Assembly (NCBI GenBank): GCA_028277115.1
Contig: JANQHG010000033.1
Span: 1-54,791 of the forward strand
Direction: 5' to 3'
DNA: 54,791 nucleotides
From: Azospirillaceae bacterium
Lineage (GTDB): Bacteria; Pseudomonadota; Alphaproteobacteria; Azospirillales; Azospirillaceae
Part shown: positions 10,096-18,453 of the stretch, piece after piece
Position numbering within the stretch: position 1 is the first letter of the stretch
Layout: each line of letters begins with the position of its first letter
Program-made: the position numbers and the translations under genes
The notes under the pieces: model-generated
The model's input: the letters and a program-made list of their open reading frames with translations, nothing else
Told to the model about the DNA's origin: nothing
Databases searched by the model: none

Positions 10096-10480
10096 GCACC
10101 GGCGGGTCGGCCGCGGATCGGGATGATGTCATATCCGCTCGATCGCCGCCGAGATTGCGCGCCACAAGGCGCGGGCCGCACCCTGGTCGATCGGGCGCGC
10201 CCTGTCCCAGGCCCGCGCCCCGACATCGACGGTGCCGCAAAGCTGAACCGCCGATGTTGGGGCGATCGGCCGCCACCGGCGATGCAAACAGGCAGACCGT
10301 GCCGGCCGATCGCCCCAACCTACAGGATCTGTGAACAGCTGCCTCAGGCATGGATAACCAGAATCAAACAATCGGATTTGATATATGACATAAAGCTATC
10401 AGCATCTAGGTAAGAAAAAGTATATTTGCCTGTCATTCCATCGACCGCAAGCTCCAGCGCGCCGGACGCTGGCAACCGGG
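10096..10480. other. Intergenic region between converging genes, with a hairpin and an AT-rich island
   Basis: The region between the converging PIN and ptsI genes holds a 17-bp perfect inverted repeat (10256-10319) and then a strikingly AT-rich stretch at about 10330-10440 (roughly 40% GC by eye against about 70% around it). On the minus strand that stretch contains a 30-codon frame from an ATG at 10436 (MTGKYTFSYLDADSF...). No clear ribosome-binding site precedes it, so I do not call it a gene. Confidence 0.45.
10256..10319. repeat. Perfect 17-bp inverted repeat with a 30-nt loop
   Basis: The arms GTTGGGGCGATCGGCCG (10256-10272) and CGGCCGATCGCCCCAAC (10303-10319) pair fully. The element sits between converging genes, where it could terminate both transcripts, although no T-run follows. 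The outer GTTGGGG/CCCCAAC is shared with hairpins at 27494, 27547 and 38614. Confidence 0.7.
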
Positions 10481-12304
10481 TCATCTGATCGGTTGGGGTG
10501 AGAGCCCCAACCGCTCGAGCGCCTCGGCGTCCGCCCGGTCGATCATCGCCTTGATCCGTCCGGGGTCCGCCTCGGCCATCACCGCGTCGGTGAGCGCGAC
10601 CGCGTCGGCGAGCCGGAGCGCGCGGATTCGTTGCTTGACGATCGGCAGGGCGCGCGGCGCCATCGACAGCTCGCGCACCCCAAGCCCGAGCAACAACGCG
10701 GTGAACCGCGGGTCGCCCGCGACCTCGCCGCAGACGTCGACCGGCAGCCGGGCGCGCAACGCCGCCTCGACCGTGAACTGGACCAACCGCAGCACCGCCG
10801 GATGGAGCGGGTCGTACAGCGCCTTGACCTGCTCGTCGCAGCGGTCGATCGCCAGCGTGTATTGCGTCAGGTCGTTGGTCCCGATCGAAAAGAAATCCGA
10901 AACCCGGGCGAGCGCGTCGGCGGCGAGCGCGGCCCCCGGCACCTCGATCATCACGCCGAGCGGCGGCAGCGGCTCGGTGAAGGCGACCCGATGGCGGCGC
11001 AGCCGGCGCGCGACAATCCCGAGCAGCCGGCGCACCCGTCGGACCTGGTCGATCGACGAGATCATCGGCAACAATATCCGGATTGGCCCGTGGCGGGCCG
11101 CCCGCAGCATCGCCGCCAGTTGGGTTTCGAGCAGACGCGGCTCGCGCAAGCCGAGCCGGATCGCGCGCAGACCCAAGGCCGGGTTGACCGGGTGGCCGAG
11201 ACGGCTGGCCAGCGACGCCGCAAGTTTGTCGCCGCCGACGTCGAGCGTGCGCATGGTCACCGGACGGCCACCCATGCCGGTGACGATCTCGCGCAGCGCC
11301 TCGTACTGCTCGTCCTCGCTCGGCAAGGTCGCGCGGTTCATGAACATGAACTCGGTGCGCAACAGGCCGATGCCGTCGGCGTTGGCCGCGCGCACGGCAG
11401 GCACCTCGCGCCCGAACTCGAGGTTGGCGTACATCCCGACCTCGACGCCGTCTGCCGTGATCGCGGGCAGCTCGGCGAGGTATTGCAGCTGTTCGGTCGC
11501 CCGGCGGTCGGCATCCTGGCGCCGGCGGCACGCGCCAAGCGTCGCCGCCGACGGGTTGACCAAGACGCGGTCGGCGTCGGCATCGACCACCACGATGTCG
11601 CCCGAACGCACGCTTGCCAGCAGACCCGAGACCCCGATCACCGCCGGCACGCCCATCGAGCGCGCCATGATCGCGGTGTGGCCCTCGGCACCGCCGAGCA
11701 CGGTGGCAAGGCCAGCGACCCGGGCCGGGTCGAGCAAGGCGGTCTGGGCCGGGCTCAGCTCCTCGGCGACCAGCACCGCGCCAGGCGGCAGCATCGCAAG
11801 CGCCGTCGGCTCGCAGCCCATCAGATTGCGCACCAGCCGGGTCCCGACCTCGCGGACGTCGGCCGCCCGGGTCGCGAGATAGCGGTCGCGGCTCGCCGAG
11901 AACGAGCGGGTGATCGCGCCGACCTCGGCATCGACCGCCGCCTCGGCGTTCGATCGGTCCTCGGCGATCCGACGCGCGACCCCGCGCATCAGGCGCGACC
12001 GCTCCAACATCGCAAGATGGGCGTCGAGCAGGAACCCGACCTCTTCCGACGCGGCGTCCGGCAGGGTCGTCGCCTTGGCCTTGAGCGCGGTGATCTGCCG
12101 GCGCGCCTCGGCAGCCGCGTCGTCGAACCGGGCAAGTTCGGCCTCGATATGGTCGGGCGCGATCCGGTACTCGGGCACCTGGACCGTTCCGCCCTCGATC
12201 ACATATGCCGGGCCGATCCCGAGGCCTTTGGAGACGCCGACGCCGCGGCTGACCCGCTCGGCATCGACCATCAGGTCGCCCCCGGCCCCGAGATCAATCG
12301 TCAT
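10481..12304 (-). CDS. ptsI: Phosphoenolpyruvate-protein phosphotransferase (PTS enzyme I)
   Basis: Enzyme I takes phosphate from phosphoenolpyruvate and passes it to HPr. The 607-residue protein begins with the swivelling domain GVGVSKGLGIGPAYV. It carries the phospho-histidine His209 in GGAEGHTAIMARSMGVPAV. It has the catalytic-domain signatures GLLRTEFMFMNR, LDVGGDKL and, near the C-terminus, DFFSIGTNDLTQYTLA and LPVDVCGEVAGD. No GAF domain is present, so it is the EI rather than the EI-Ntr (PtsP) layout. No sugar permease (EIIB/EIIC) is nearby. With HPr, EIIA and HprK next to it, this is a regulatory PTS of the alphaproteobacterial kind. The start is 5 nt after the HPr stop; an alternative ATG lies 11 codons in. 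Confidence 0.95.
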   Translation of the reverse strand: MTIDLGAGGDLMVDAERVSRGVGVSKGLGIGPAYVIEGGTVQVPEYRIAPDHIEAELARFDDAAAEARRQITALKAKATTLPDAASEEVGFLLDAHLAMLERSRLMRGVARRIAEDRSNAEAAVDAEVGAITRSFSASRDRYLATRAADVREVGTRLVRNLMGCEPTALAMLPPGAVLVAEELSPAQTALLDPARVAGLATVLGGAEGHTAIMARSMGVPAVIGVSGLLASVRSGDIVVVDADADRVLVNPSAATLGACRRRQDADRRATEQLQYLAELPAITADGVEVGMYANLEFGREVPAVRAANADGIGLLRTEFMFMNRATLPSEDEQYEALREIVTGMGGRPVTMRTLDVGGDKLAASLASRLGHPVNPALGLRAIRLGLREPRLLETQLAAMLRAARHGPIRILLPMISSIDQVRRVRRLLGIVARRLRRHRVAFTEPLPPLGVMIEVPGAALAADALARVSDFFSIGTNDLTQYTLAIDRCDEQVKALYDPLHPAVLRLVQFTVEAALRARLPVDVCGEVAGDPRFTALLLGLGVRELSMAPRALPIVKQRIRALRLADAVALTDAVMAEADPGRIKAMIDRADAEALERLGLSPQPIR

Positions 12305-12309
12305 CGAAC

Positions 12310-12657
12310 TCAGTCTTCATCGAACCCGCGGCGGACCAGGTCCACGAGCGCGGCAAGCGCGTCGTCCGCTTCCGGCCCGGTGGTGCGGATCTCGAGCAGG
12401 CAGCCCGGTCCGGCAGCCAGCATCATCAGGCCCATGATCGAACAGCCCGACACCGCGGTGTCCTGGCGCCGGACCTCGATGTTGCAGCCGTAGCGCACCG
12501 CAAGCTTGACGAACTTGGCGGCGGCGCGGGCGTGCAGCCCGCGGCGGTTGGTGATCACGACGGTCGCGGTGCACTCGGCGCCGCCGTCCGAAACGCGGCA
12601 GCTGCCCTCGGTCGCCGGCGCGCCGTCCGGCGCGGCATCGATGTCCCGTGCCGCCAT
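12310..12657 (-). CDS. ptsH: Phosphocarrier protein HPr
   Basis: HPr relays phosphate from enzyme I to EIIA and is a substrate of the HprK kinase. The 115-residue protein carries an N-terminal extension of about 29 residues compared with the usual 85-90. His42 in RRGLHARAAAKF is the catalytic histidine, and Ser73 in SGCSIMGLMML is the regulatory serine. Their spacing of 31 equals the His15-Ser46 spacing of classical HPr, so both phosphorylation routes should work; this agrees with hprK being present in the cluster. It lies 4 nt after the EIIA stop and 5 nt before ptsI. Confidence 0.95.
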   Translation of the reverse strand: MAARDIDAAPDGAPATEGSCRVSDGGAECTATVVITNRRGLHARAAAKFVKLAVRYGCNIEVRRQDTAVSGCSIMGLMMLAAGPGCLLEIRTTGPEADDALAALVDLVRRGFDED

Positions 12658-12661
12658 AGGC

Positions 12662-13063
12662 TTATCCTTCGGCCAACAGGGCCGACGCCACGTTGATGTA
12701 CTTCTGCCCGGCGTCGCGCGCCGCCGTCACCGCTTTGGCCAGCGGCTCGGACGCCCGCACGCTCGCGAGCTTGATCAGCATCGGCAGGTTGATCCCGGCA
12801 ATCACCTCCACCCGGCCTTGGGTCATCACCGAAATCGCCAGGTTGCTCGGGGTGCCGCCGAACATGTCGGTCAAAAGGACGGTGCCGTCGCCGGCCTCGA
12901 CCGCTTCGATGCCGGCCAGGATGTCGCGTCGGCGCTGTTCCATGTCGTCGTCCGGGCCGATGCAGACCGCCCGGATGCGTTCCTGCGGGCCGACGACATG
13001 CTCGAGGGCGTGGATGAACTCCTCGGCCAACCGGCCATGTGTCACCAAAACCAGTCCGATCAT
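12662..13063 (-). CDS. PTS EIIA component, mannose (EIIA-Man) family
   Basis: The 133-residue protein from MIGLVLVTHGRLAEEF has phospho-acceptor His9 and the family motif LLTDMFGGTPSNLA. EIIA-Man normally feeds a sugar transporter, but no EIIB, EIIC or EIID is visible. In Alphaproteobacteria this stand-alone form is an output of the regulatory PTS next to ChvGI/HprK. The start at 13063 matches the conserved N-terminus of the family; an ATG four codons earlier (13075) is also possible. It is first of the tightly packed EIIA-HPr-EI group. About 200 nt of repeat-bearing DNA separates it from rapZ. Confidence 0.93.
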   Translation of the reverse strand: MIGLVLVTHGRLAEEFIHALEHVVGPQERIRAVCIGPDDDMEQRRRDILAGIEAVEAGDGTVLLTDMFGGTPSNLAISVMTQGRVEVIAGINLPMLIKLASVRASEPLAKAVTAARDAGQKYINVASALLAEG

Positions 13064-13170
13064 CGGTGTTTCCATGCCGTCGCGCGCCCGCGCGCCCGCG
13101 CCCCGACCGTACCACGCTTTGTTCGGCGCACACACGCGCTAACGAGCGGCCGACACCTGTTGCGAGGTGT

Positions 13171-13212
13171 TGGGGGCTGGCGCCCCCAGGTCAGCGGGGC
13201 TCACCCCCCGAC
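13171..13212. repeat. GC-rich interspersed palindromic element, copy 1
   Basis: The segment starts TGGGGGCTGGCGCCCCCAGG and continues through GTCAG and TCACCCCCCGAC. It is nearly identical to 33910-33950. The first half folds into a hairpin. Further G/C palindromes follow to about 13250. It lies between rapZ and the EIIA gene. Confidence 0.7.
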
Positions 13213-13267
13213 CCGGGGGTGCCGGGGGCAGCGCCCCTGACAACGGCCGTCCGGCCGAACTCCGGCG

Positions 13268-14206
13268 CTAACCCCGGGCATCGGCGACTGGGGCACGGCC
13301 CGCCCGGTGCGGCCCGCCGGTGTCGAGCTCGCGGTGGCTGAGACCGACCGGAACCGTCTGGTCCCGAAGCCATTGAGCCAGCCGCTCGGCGACGAACACC
13401 GAGCGGTGACGGCCGCCGCTGCACCCGACCGCGATCGTGAGATAACTCTTTCCCTCCTGACGGTACCGCGGCAACAGCGGCCCGATCAGCTGGGTCAGTC
13501 GCTCGAAGAACAAGGCGAAATCGCGGTCGCTCTCGACCCGCGCCGCAACCGCGTCGTCGCGGCCGTCGAGCGGCCGCAGCGCCGGGTCCCAATGCGGGTT
13601 GGTCAAAAAGCGGACGTCGAACACCAGGTCGGCTTCACGCGGCAGGCCGCGCTTGAACGAAAACGAGGTGACGAACACCATCAGGTCCGGGGCCGCTTCC
13701 AACGGGAAGTAGCCGACCAACAGCCGCCTGAGATCGTGGATCGACAACTCCGAGGTGTCGATGATCACATCGGCGCGCTCGCGCACTTGGGACAACAGGG
13801 CGCGTTCGCGCGCAATGCCGGTCGACACCGGTTGGTCGACCGCAAGCGGGTGGCGCCGCCGCGTCTCGGTGAACCGGCGCTGCAGCACCTCGTCGTTGCA
13901 GTCCAGAAACAACAGACGGGTGTCATAGGCACGGTCGTGGCGAAACACCTCGAGCCGCGCGACCAGGGTGTCGGCGTCGAAGTCGCGGGTGCGGCTGTCG
14001 ATCCCGATCGCCAACGGTCGGCCGCGGCCGTCGGCCTGGGCGACCAGGATCGGGATCAACGACAGCCGCAGATTGTCGACCGCCTCGTATCCCCGGTCTT
14101 CGAGCACCTTGAGCGCCGTGGAATGGCCCGCCCCCGACAGACCGGTCACCAAGACCAGCGGACGACGGCCGCCGGCCTCGACCGGCCGGTCACGCGGGGC
14201 GGACAT
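13268..14206 (-). CDS. rapZ: RapZ-like RNase adaptor / nucleotide-binding protein
   Basis: RapZ proteins (YvcJ/YhbJ family) bind nucleotides and, in enterobacteria, direct RNase E to a small RNA in amino-sugar control; the alphaproteobacterial role is less clear. The 312-residue protein has the family layout: a P-loop region, the middle FVTSFSFKRGLPREADLVFDVRFLTNP (the most diagnostic block), and the C-terminal GCSGGRHRSVFVAERLA that binds RNA or sugar phosphate. The P-loop reads GLSGAGHSTAL, with His where the Walker A lysine should be, so ATP use may be altered. It lies between hprK (26 nt away) and the PTS genes, the usual synteny. It ends with a poorly conserved tail. Confidence 0.92.
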   Translation of the reverse strand: MSAPRDRPVEAGGRRPLVLVTGLSGAGHSTALKVLEDRGYEAVDNLRLSLIPILVAQADGRGRPLAIGIDSRTRDFDADTLVARLEVFRHDRAYDTRLLFLDCNDEVLQRRFTETRRRHPLAVDQPVSTGIARERALLSQVRERADVIIDTSELSIHDLRRLLVGYFPLEAAPDLMVFVTSFSFKRGLPREADLVFDVRFLTNPHWDPALRPLDGRDDAVAARVESDRDFALFFERLTQLIGPLLPRYRQEGKSYLTIAVGCSGGRHRSVFVAERLAQWLRDQTVPVGLSHRELDTGGPHRAGRAPVADARG

Positions 14207-14232
14207 CAGCCTGCCACCCGGTCAGTCGGCGG

Positions 14233-14781
14233 TCATTGCCAGCGCGGTTCGACCCGCTCGACGGTGCCGGCCAGGCTTGCCAGCGCCAAGCGAAGCTTGG
14301 CCGGGGCGGCGGGCTCGAACGCCCACAGCGCCAGCGCCGGCACCGGTTGCCCGATGCCGAGCGCGATCCGCTCGGCATCGGGCAAACGCTCGATCTCGGC
14401 GGCAGCGACCAGGCGGACCGCGAGCCGCACCGGCGCCTCGGCCAAAAAGGGCAGGCGCACCAAGCCGAGGCCGCGGACCTCGAGCAGGCCTGCCAAACCG
14501 GCCGGGGCGCGCGCGCGCACGATTGCGCCATCGTCGTGCAGCTCCACCCGATCGTCCGCGACCAGCGACGCCCCGGCGTCGATCAGGCGCAGCGCCAAAT
14601 CCGATTTGCCGACCCCCGACGCCCCGGTGATCAAGACCCCGGCCGCGCCGATCGCAACGCAGGTCGCGTGCATCCCGACACCGCGCGCCGTCGCGTCGGC
14701 CGCCGAAACGTGAGGGCAGTTGCCCGCCGCGTCAAGGTCGGGAACGCGGTCGGGCGCACGGCCGCTCGGGTTCGCGGTCAT
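14233..14781 (-). CDS. hprK: HPr serine kinase/phosphorylase, short alphaproteobacterial form
   Basis: HprK phosphorylates the regulatory serine of HPr. Only the catalytic domain is present (182 residues against about 310 in Firmicutes), which is normal for Alphaproteobacteria. It has MHATCVAIG, a Walker A GASGVGKSDLALRLID, and ASLVADDRVEL, the capture segment. The ATG at 14781 overlaps the chvG stop (ATGA), so translation is coupled to the sensor kinase. That ties envelope signalling to PTS control. The first about 36 residues are not conserved, and an internal start at MHATCVA cannot be excluded. Confidence 0.94.
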   Translation of the reverse strand: MTANPSGRAPDRVPDLDAAGNCPHVSAADATARGVGMHATCVAIGAAGVLITGASGVGKSDLALRLIDAGASLVADDRVELHDDGAIVRARAPAGLAGLLEVRGLGLVRLPFLAEAPVRLAVRLVAAAEIERLPDAERIALGIGQPVPALALWAFEPAAPAKLRLALASLAGTVERVEPRWQ

Positions 14782-16481
14782 GGCGCCGGCAGCCGTACCG
14801 TGAAGGTCGCACCGACCACCCGGCCGCTGCCGTCCGTCCGATTGGTCGCGGTGATCGTGCCGCCGGCCGCCTCGACGATCTGGCGCGAGATGCTGAGGCC
14901 GAGCCCGGAGTGGGTGCCGAACTTCTCGCTGGCCGGTCGCTCGGAGTAGAAGCGGTCGAAGATCGCCTCACACTTGTCGGGCGGGATGCCTGGGCCGTCG
15001 TCGCTGACCGTGGCCACGATCTCGTTGCCCTCGTGGACCACCCCCAGACGCACGGTCGAGCCCGCCGGCGCGAACGACACGGCATTGGCAAGCAGATTCT
15101 GGAACACCTGGAACAAGCGATCGCCGACCCCGTGGACCACCAGAGACCGGCTCTCGTCGGCGTCGAGGGTGATCGTCGGCTGCCCGGGATCGTCGAGCGG
15201 GTGCGCGGTTTGATGGAGGTCGAGGAGGGCGCGCAGCAGGTCCGCAAGATCGACCGGTTCGGGCTCGATCCGCGACAACTCGGCGTCAAGGCGTGAATAG
15301 CCGGAAATGTCGGTGATCAACCGGTCGAGCCGGCGAACGTCGTCCTGGATCACCGCGATCAGGCGGTCTCGTCGTTCCGTATCCGAAACTTTTGTGACGG
15401 TTTCGACCGCGCTGGCAAGCGAGCTCAAGGGGTTCTTGATCTCGTGGGCGACGTCGGCGGCGAACCGCTCGATCGCCATCATCCGGCTCCATAAGGACGC
15501 GGTCATCTCGCCGAGCGCGACCGAAAGGTCGCCGATCTCGTCGTGGCGGTGCGAGAAATCCGGGATCACATGCTGGCGGCCCTGGGCGCGGCGCACCCGC
15601 TCGGCCGCCTCGGCGAGCAGGCGCACCGGGCGCGCGATCGTGCCGAACAGATAAAGCGACAAGAACACGGTGACCGCGAGCGCGACCCCGAACACCCGGA
15701 TGATGTCGAGCCGGACCGAGCGGAGCGCCTGGTCGATGTCGTCGCCCGGGCGCGACATGTAGACCGTGCCGAGGACATGGCGCAGACGCTGGACCGGCAC
15801 CGCGGCCTCGAGCACGATCGCGCGGGCCCCGGTCGAACGCACCGAGGCGCTCGCCTCGCCGGTCATCGCGACTCGGACGTCGGGGTAATGCTCGGCGCGT
15901 TGGGCCGCGCGCTCGGTGTAGACCGCAAGGCCGCTGCGTCCGGGCAGCCAGTCGATCACCCGGTCATAGGCCCATTCGAGCAGACCGGCGACCGGGCTCG
16001 GCGCCTCGGGCGGCGGCAGCGGTTCGACCTGGATCATCTCCGCCGAACCCGCAAGGTCGCGGCTGTCGGCGATCAGCCGACCGCCCGGGTCGAACAGCCG
16101 GGTCCGCGCCTTGGTGATCTCGACCAGCCGGCGCATCATGTCGCGCGCGAGTTCCGGCGACAGCTGGTCGCGGTTGCCCTGGCCGAAGAACAAGGCGCCC
16201 TCGGCCAAGGCCCCGGCGAAGATGCGCGCCTGGACGGTCAGGGCGTCGAGTTCGGCGGTGATCAGGCTCTGCTGATACCGTCCGAGATAGAGCGACCCGC
16301 CGACCAGGATCGCGAGCGCCAGCACATTGACCGCCAGGATGCGCAGCAACAAGGGCGACGGCCCGCCGCGGCGGCGTGGTCGCCCGGCCCCGCCCGCGGC
16401 CGGGCGGGCGACCGGGGTCGCGGCGCCGTCGCGCGCGGGCCGCCCGCGGTCAAGCTTCCTTGTAACGATAGCCGACGCCAT
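14778..16481 (-). CDS. chvG: Sensor histidine kinase ChvG (ExoS type)
   Basis: This membrane kinase senses acid or envelope stress and phosphorylates ChvI. From the ATG at 16481 (567 residues, normal for ChvG) it has a basic N-terminus, TM1 (about 45-65), a periplasmic sensor domain of about 185 residues, TM2 (about 250-270), HAMP, the dimerisation domain with phospho-acceptor His346 ([13 protein letters not shown]), and an ATPase domain with [18 protein letters not shown] and [13 protein letters not shown]. The start overlaps the end of chvI by 32 nt, and no suitable later start codon was found. In Agrobacterium, Sinorhizobium and Caulobacter the pair controls succinoglycan or envelope genes. 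Confidence 0.95.
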   Translation of the reverse strand: MASAIVTRKLDRGRPARDGAATPVARPAAGGAGRPRRRGGPSPLLLRILAVNVLALAILVGGSLYLGRYQQSLITAELDALTVQARIFAGALAEGALFFGQGNRDQLSPELARDMMRRLVEITKARTRLFDPGGRLIADSRDLAGSAEMIQVEPLPPPEAPSPVAGLLEWAYDRVIDWLPGRSGLAVYTERAAQRAEHYPDVRVAMTGEASASVRSTGARAIVLEAAVPVQRLRHVLGTVYMSRPGDDIDQALRSVRLDIIRVFGVALAVTVFLSLYLFGTIARPVRLLAEAAERVRRAQGRQHVIPDFSHRHDEIGDLSVALGEMTASLWSRMMAIERFAADVAHEIKNPLSSLASAVETVTKVSDTERRDRLIAVIQDDVRRLDRLITDISGYSRLDAELSRIEPEPVDLADLLRALLDLHQTAHPLDDPGQPTITLDADESRSLVVHGVGDRLFQVFQNLLANAVSFAPAGSTVRLGVVHEGNEIVATVSDDGPGIPPDKCEAIFDRFYSERPASEKFGTHSGLGLSISRQIVEAAGGTITATNRTDGSGRVVGATFTVRLPAP

Positions 16482-17148
16482 AAAGGGTTTCGATCTGGCT
16501 GAATTGGGGATCGACCGCTTTGAACTTCTTGCGCAGCCGCTTGATGTGGCTGTCGATCGTCCGGTCATCGACATAGATATGCTCGCCGTAGGCGGCGTCC
16601 ATCAACTGGTCGCGGCTTTTGACGTGGCCCGGCCGGCTGGCCAGCGCCTTGACCAACAGGAACTCGGTCAGGGTCAGCTCGATCGGTTGGTCGCGCCAGG
16701 TACAGGCGTGGCGGGCGCTGTCGAGCGAGAGATCGCCGCGCACCATCACCGCCGCCGGGTCTTCGGTCGCGCGCGGGCCGGTCAATTGGTCGCGCCGCAA
16801 CAGGGCCCGGATGCGTTCGATCAACAGGCGTTGCGAGAACGGCTTTTTGATGTAGTCGTCCGCGCCCATGCGCAGACCCATCAACTCGTCGACCTCGTCG
16901 TCCTTGCTGGTCAGGAAGATCACCGGCATTGCGGAGATTTGCCGCAGGCGCGCCAGCAACTCCATCCCGTCCATCCGCGGCATCTTGATGTCGAGCACCG
17001 CCAGATCCGCCGGTTTCTGGGTCAACCCGCGCAACGCCTCGGCGCCGTCGCCGTAGGTTCGAACCTCGAACCCCTCAGCCTCGAGCGCGATCGAGACCGA
17101 GGTCAGGATGTTCCGATCATCGTCGACCAACGCGATCGTCTGCACCAT
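16450..17148 (-). CDS. chvI: Response regulator ChvI (OmpR family)
   Basis: ChvI is the DNA-binding partner of ChvG. The 232-residue protein has a receiver domain with Asp53 ([13 protein letters not shown]) and a winged-helix domain ([31 protein letters not shown]). The sequence near [24 protein letters not shown] is characteristic of ChvI. The ATG at 17148 follows AAGAGGTG. It heads the chvI-chvG-hprK-rapZ-EIIA-HPr-ptsI run and is divergent from the HugZ-like gene and pckA. The 20 nt upstream of the start are preceded by a perfect 11-bp hairpin. Confidence 0.97.
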   Translation of the reverse strand: MVQTIALVDDDRNILTSVSIALEAEGFEVRTYGDGAEALRGLTQKPADLAVLDIKMPRMDGMELLARLRQISAMPVIFLTSKDDEVDELMGLRMGADDYIKKPFSQRLLIERIRALLRRDQLTGPRATEDPAAVMVRGDLSLDSARHACTWRDQPIELTLTEFLLVKALASRPGHVKSRDQLMDAAYGEHIYVDDRTIDSHIKRLRKKFKAVDPQFSQIETLYGVGYRYKEA

Positions 17149-17583
17149 GCATCACCTCTTTCGTGATCGCCGGCCGGCGCCCACGCCGGCCGGCGGGGGC
17201 GCGATGGTCGGTCGTCCCGGTTTTTTGCTTCCGCGAAGGCCGCGCGATTTGCCAATATGACTGCCGGCCCCGTGGTCCGCCAGTCCCCATGGCCCGCACA
17301 TCCTGCCGTCGCTCCGTGCCGTGCTTGGTCCAATCCGGTGCCCGAGGGAACCGCTGGTCGGGTGTGCCGACCGCGCGGGGCGATCGGGACGGTGGGAACC
17401 GGTCCGGCTGCGCGGTCGGTGGTCTTCTGAACCCGGGCGCCGACTTTAGCGCGGGACGGCCGTCCCCGGAACGGCGGCCATGAGCCGGCCGCGATCACCC
17501 CCTGCCGCGCGACCGCTGCGGCCCCGCGCTTGCCGGCCGGCGGACGCTCCGGGCCGCGGCCGGCCGACCGATCGGTCCGCGCC
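17149..17583. other. Divergent promoter region between chvI and the HugZ-like gene
   Basis: About 435 nt with no credible gene. It should hold promoters for both directions. The least GC-rich part is about 17215-17265, including a TTTTTT run at 17221-17226. I cannot assign promoter boxes or a ChvI site with confidence. Confidence 0.45.
17169..17194. promoter_or_regulatory. Perfect 11-bp hairpin in the chvI leader
   Basis: GCCGGCCGGCG (17169-17179), a four-base loop CCCA and CGCCGGCCGGC (17184-17194) make a very stable stem. It starts 21 nt upstream of the chvI start codon, so it would be in the 5' untranslated region of the chvI transcript. It could affect initiation or stability, or be an attenuation element. 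Confidence 0.55.
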
Positions 17584-18450
17584 ATGACCGCCGACCCGCC
17601 TGTTCGCCCCGACCCACGATCCCGAGCGGCCGGGATGCCGGCCGCCCGGTTGGCCCGACATCTGATCCGGCTCGGCCGTCCGCCCGCGATCGCCAGCCTG
17701 CGCCCGGCGGACGGCTGGCCGACCGCGACCCTGGGCGTTGCCGCCAGCGATCAGGACGGCGCACCGCTCTTGTTGGTGTCACGATTGTCGCTGCACGGCC
17801 GCAACCTCGAAGCCGAGTCGCGGCTCGGTCTCCTGGTCGACGGCGTGCGCGACCGCGATGACGAGGGCGCGGCCGGCGACCCGCGACTGTCACTGTGCGG
17901 CCGCGCGATCGCCGCCGATCGGGCCGGACCCGGGCGACGGCTCGCGGCGCGCCATCCCGCCTCGGCCGCGTGGCTCGGCTGGGCGGACATGCGACTTTAT
18001 CGGATCGAGATCGAAACGGCCCGCCTGATCGCTGGCTTCGGCCGGGTGGTCGATCTCGCGCCCGAGACCCTGTTGATCCCGGCCGCGGTCGCCGCGCGGT
18101 TCGCCGAGGCCGAGCCCGAGTTGCTGCAGACCCTTGCGACGACCGACCCCGGCTTGATCACGGCGTTGGCGCGCGCCGCCGGTCTGTGCGGCGGTGCCGG
18201 TACGGCGCCGGTGATCACCGGGGTCGATCCCGACGGCTGTGACCTGCGCGCCGGCACCGTGGCGGCGCGGCTTGCGTTTGCCGACCCCTTGACCGACCCG
18301 GCGGCGGTGCCGTCGGGGCTGGCGGTGCTCGCCGATCTGGCGGGCGCGGCCGCGGCGCCGACCGGCAGGTCGGACGCCGGCGTCACCGATTCATCGCTTG
18401 CGGCGGCGGCGACGTCGCCGCCCCTGAACGCCGCGACCAAGGAGACGTAA
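17584..18450 (+). CDS. HugZ-like FMN-binding split-barrel protein
   Basis: This is a pyridoxamine-phosphate-oxidase-like flavin split barrel, as in the HugZ haem-degradation family. Supporting segments are RPADGWPTATLGVAASDQDGAPLLLVSRLSLHGRNLEAESR for the barrel, LSLCGRAIA, then RLYRIEIETARLIAGFGRVVDL. The C-terminal about 100 residues match the DUF2470-like helical part only loosely. Length is 288 residues. A weakly preceded ATG at 17584 is chosen; an upstream start at 17530 would add an Arg/Pro-rich tail. The stop lies 3 nt before pckA, so the two are co-translated. A haem-oxygenase role is family knowledge; actual substrate unknown. Confidence 0.75.
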   Translation: MTADPPVRPDPRSRAAGMPAARLARHLIRLGRPPAIASLRPADGWPTATLGVAASDQDGAPLLLVSRLSLHGRNLEAESRLGLLVDGVRDRDDEGAAGDPRLSLCGRAIAADRAGPGRRLAARHPASAAWLGWADMRLYRIEIETARLIAGFGRVVDLAPETLLIPAAVAARFAEAEPELLQTLATTDPGLITALARAAGLCGGAGTAPVITGVDPDGCDLRAGTVAARLAFADPLTDPAAVPSGLAVLADLAGAAAAPTGRSDAGVTDSSLAAAATSPPLNAATKET

Positions 18451-18453
18451 GAC

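Noticed and set aside
10344-10436. Thirty-codon minus-strand frame as a gene
   Set aside because: No ribosome-binding site and no recognisable family; kept only as part of the AT-rich island finding.
10631-12493. Plus-strand 620-codon frame opposite ptsI
   Set aside because: A shadow frame in GC-rich DNA; the minus-strand enzyme I has all its motifs.
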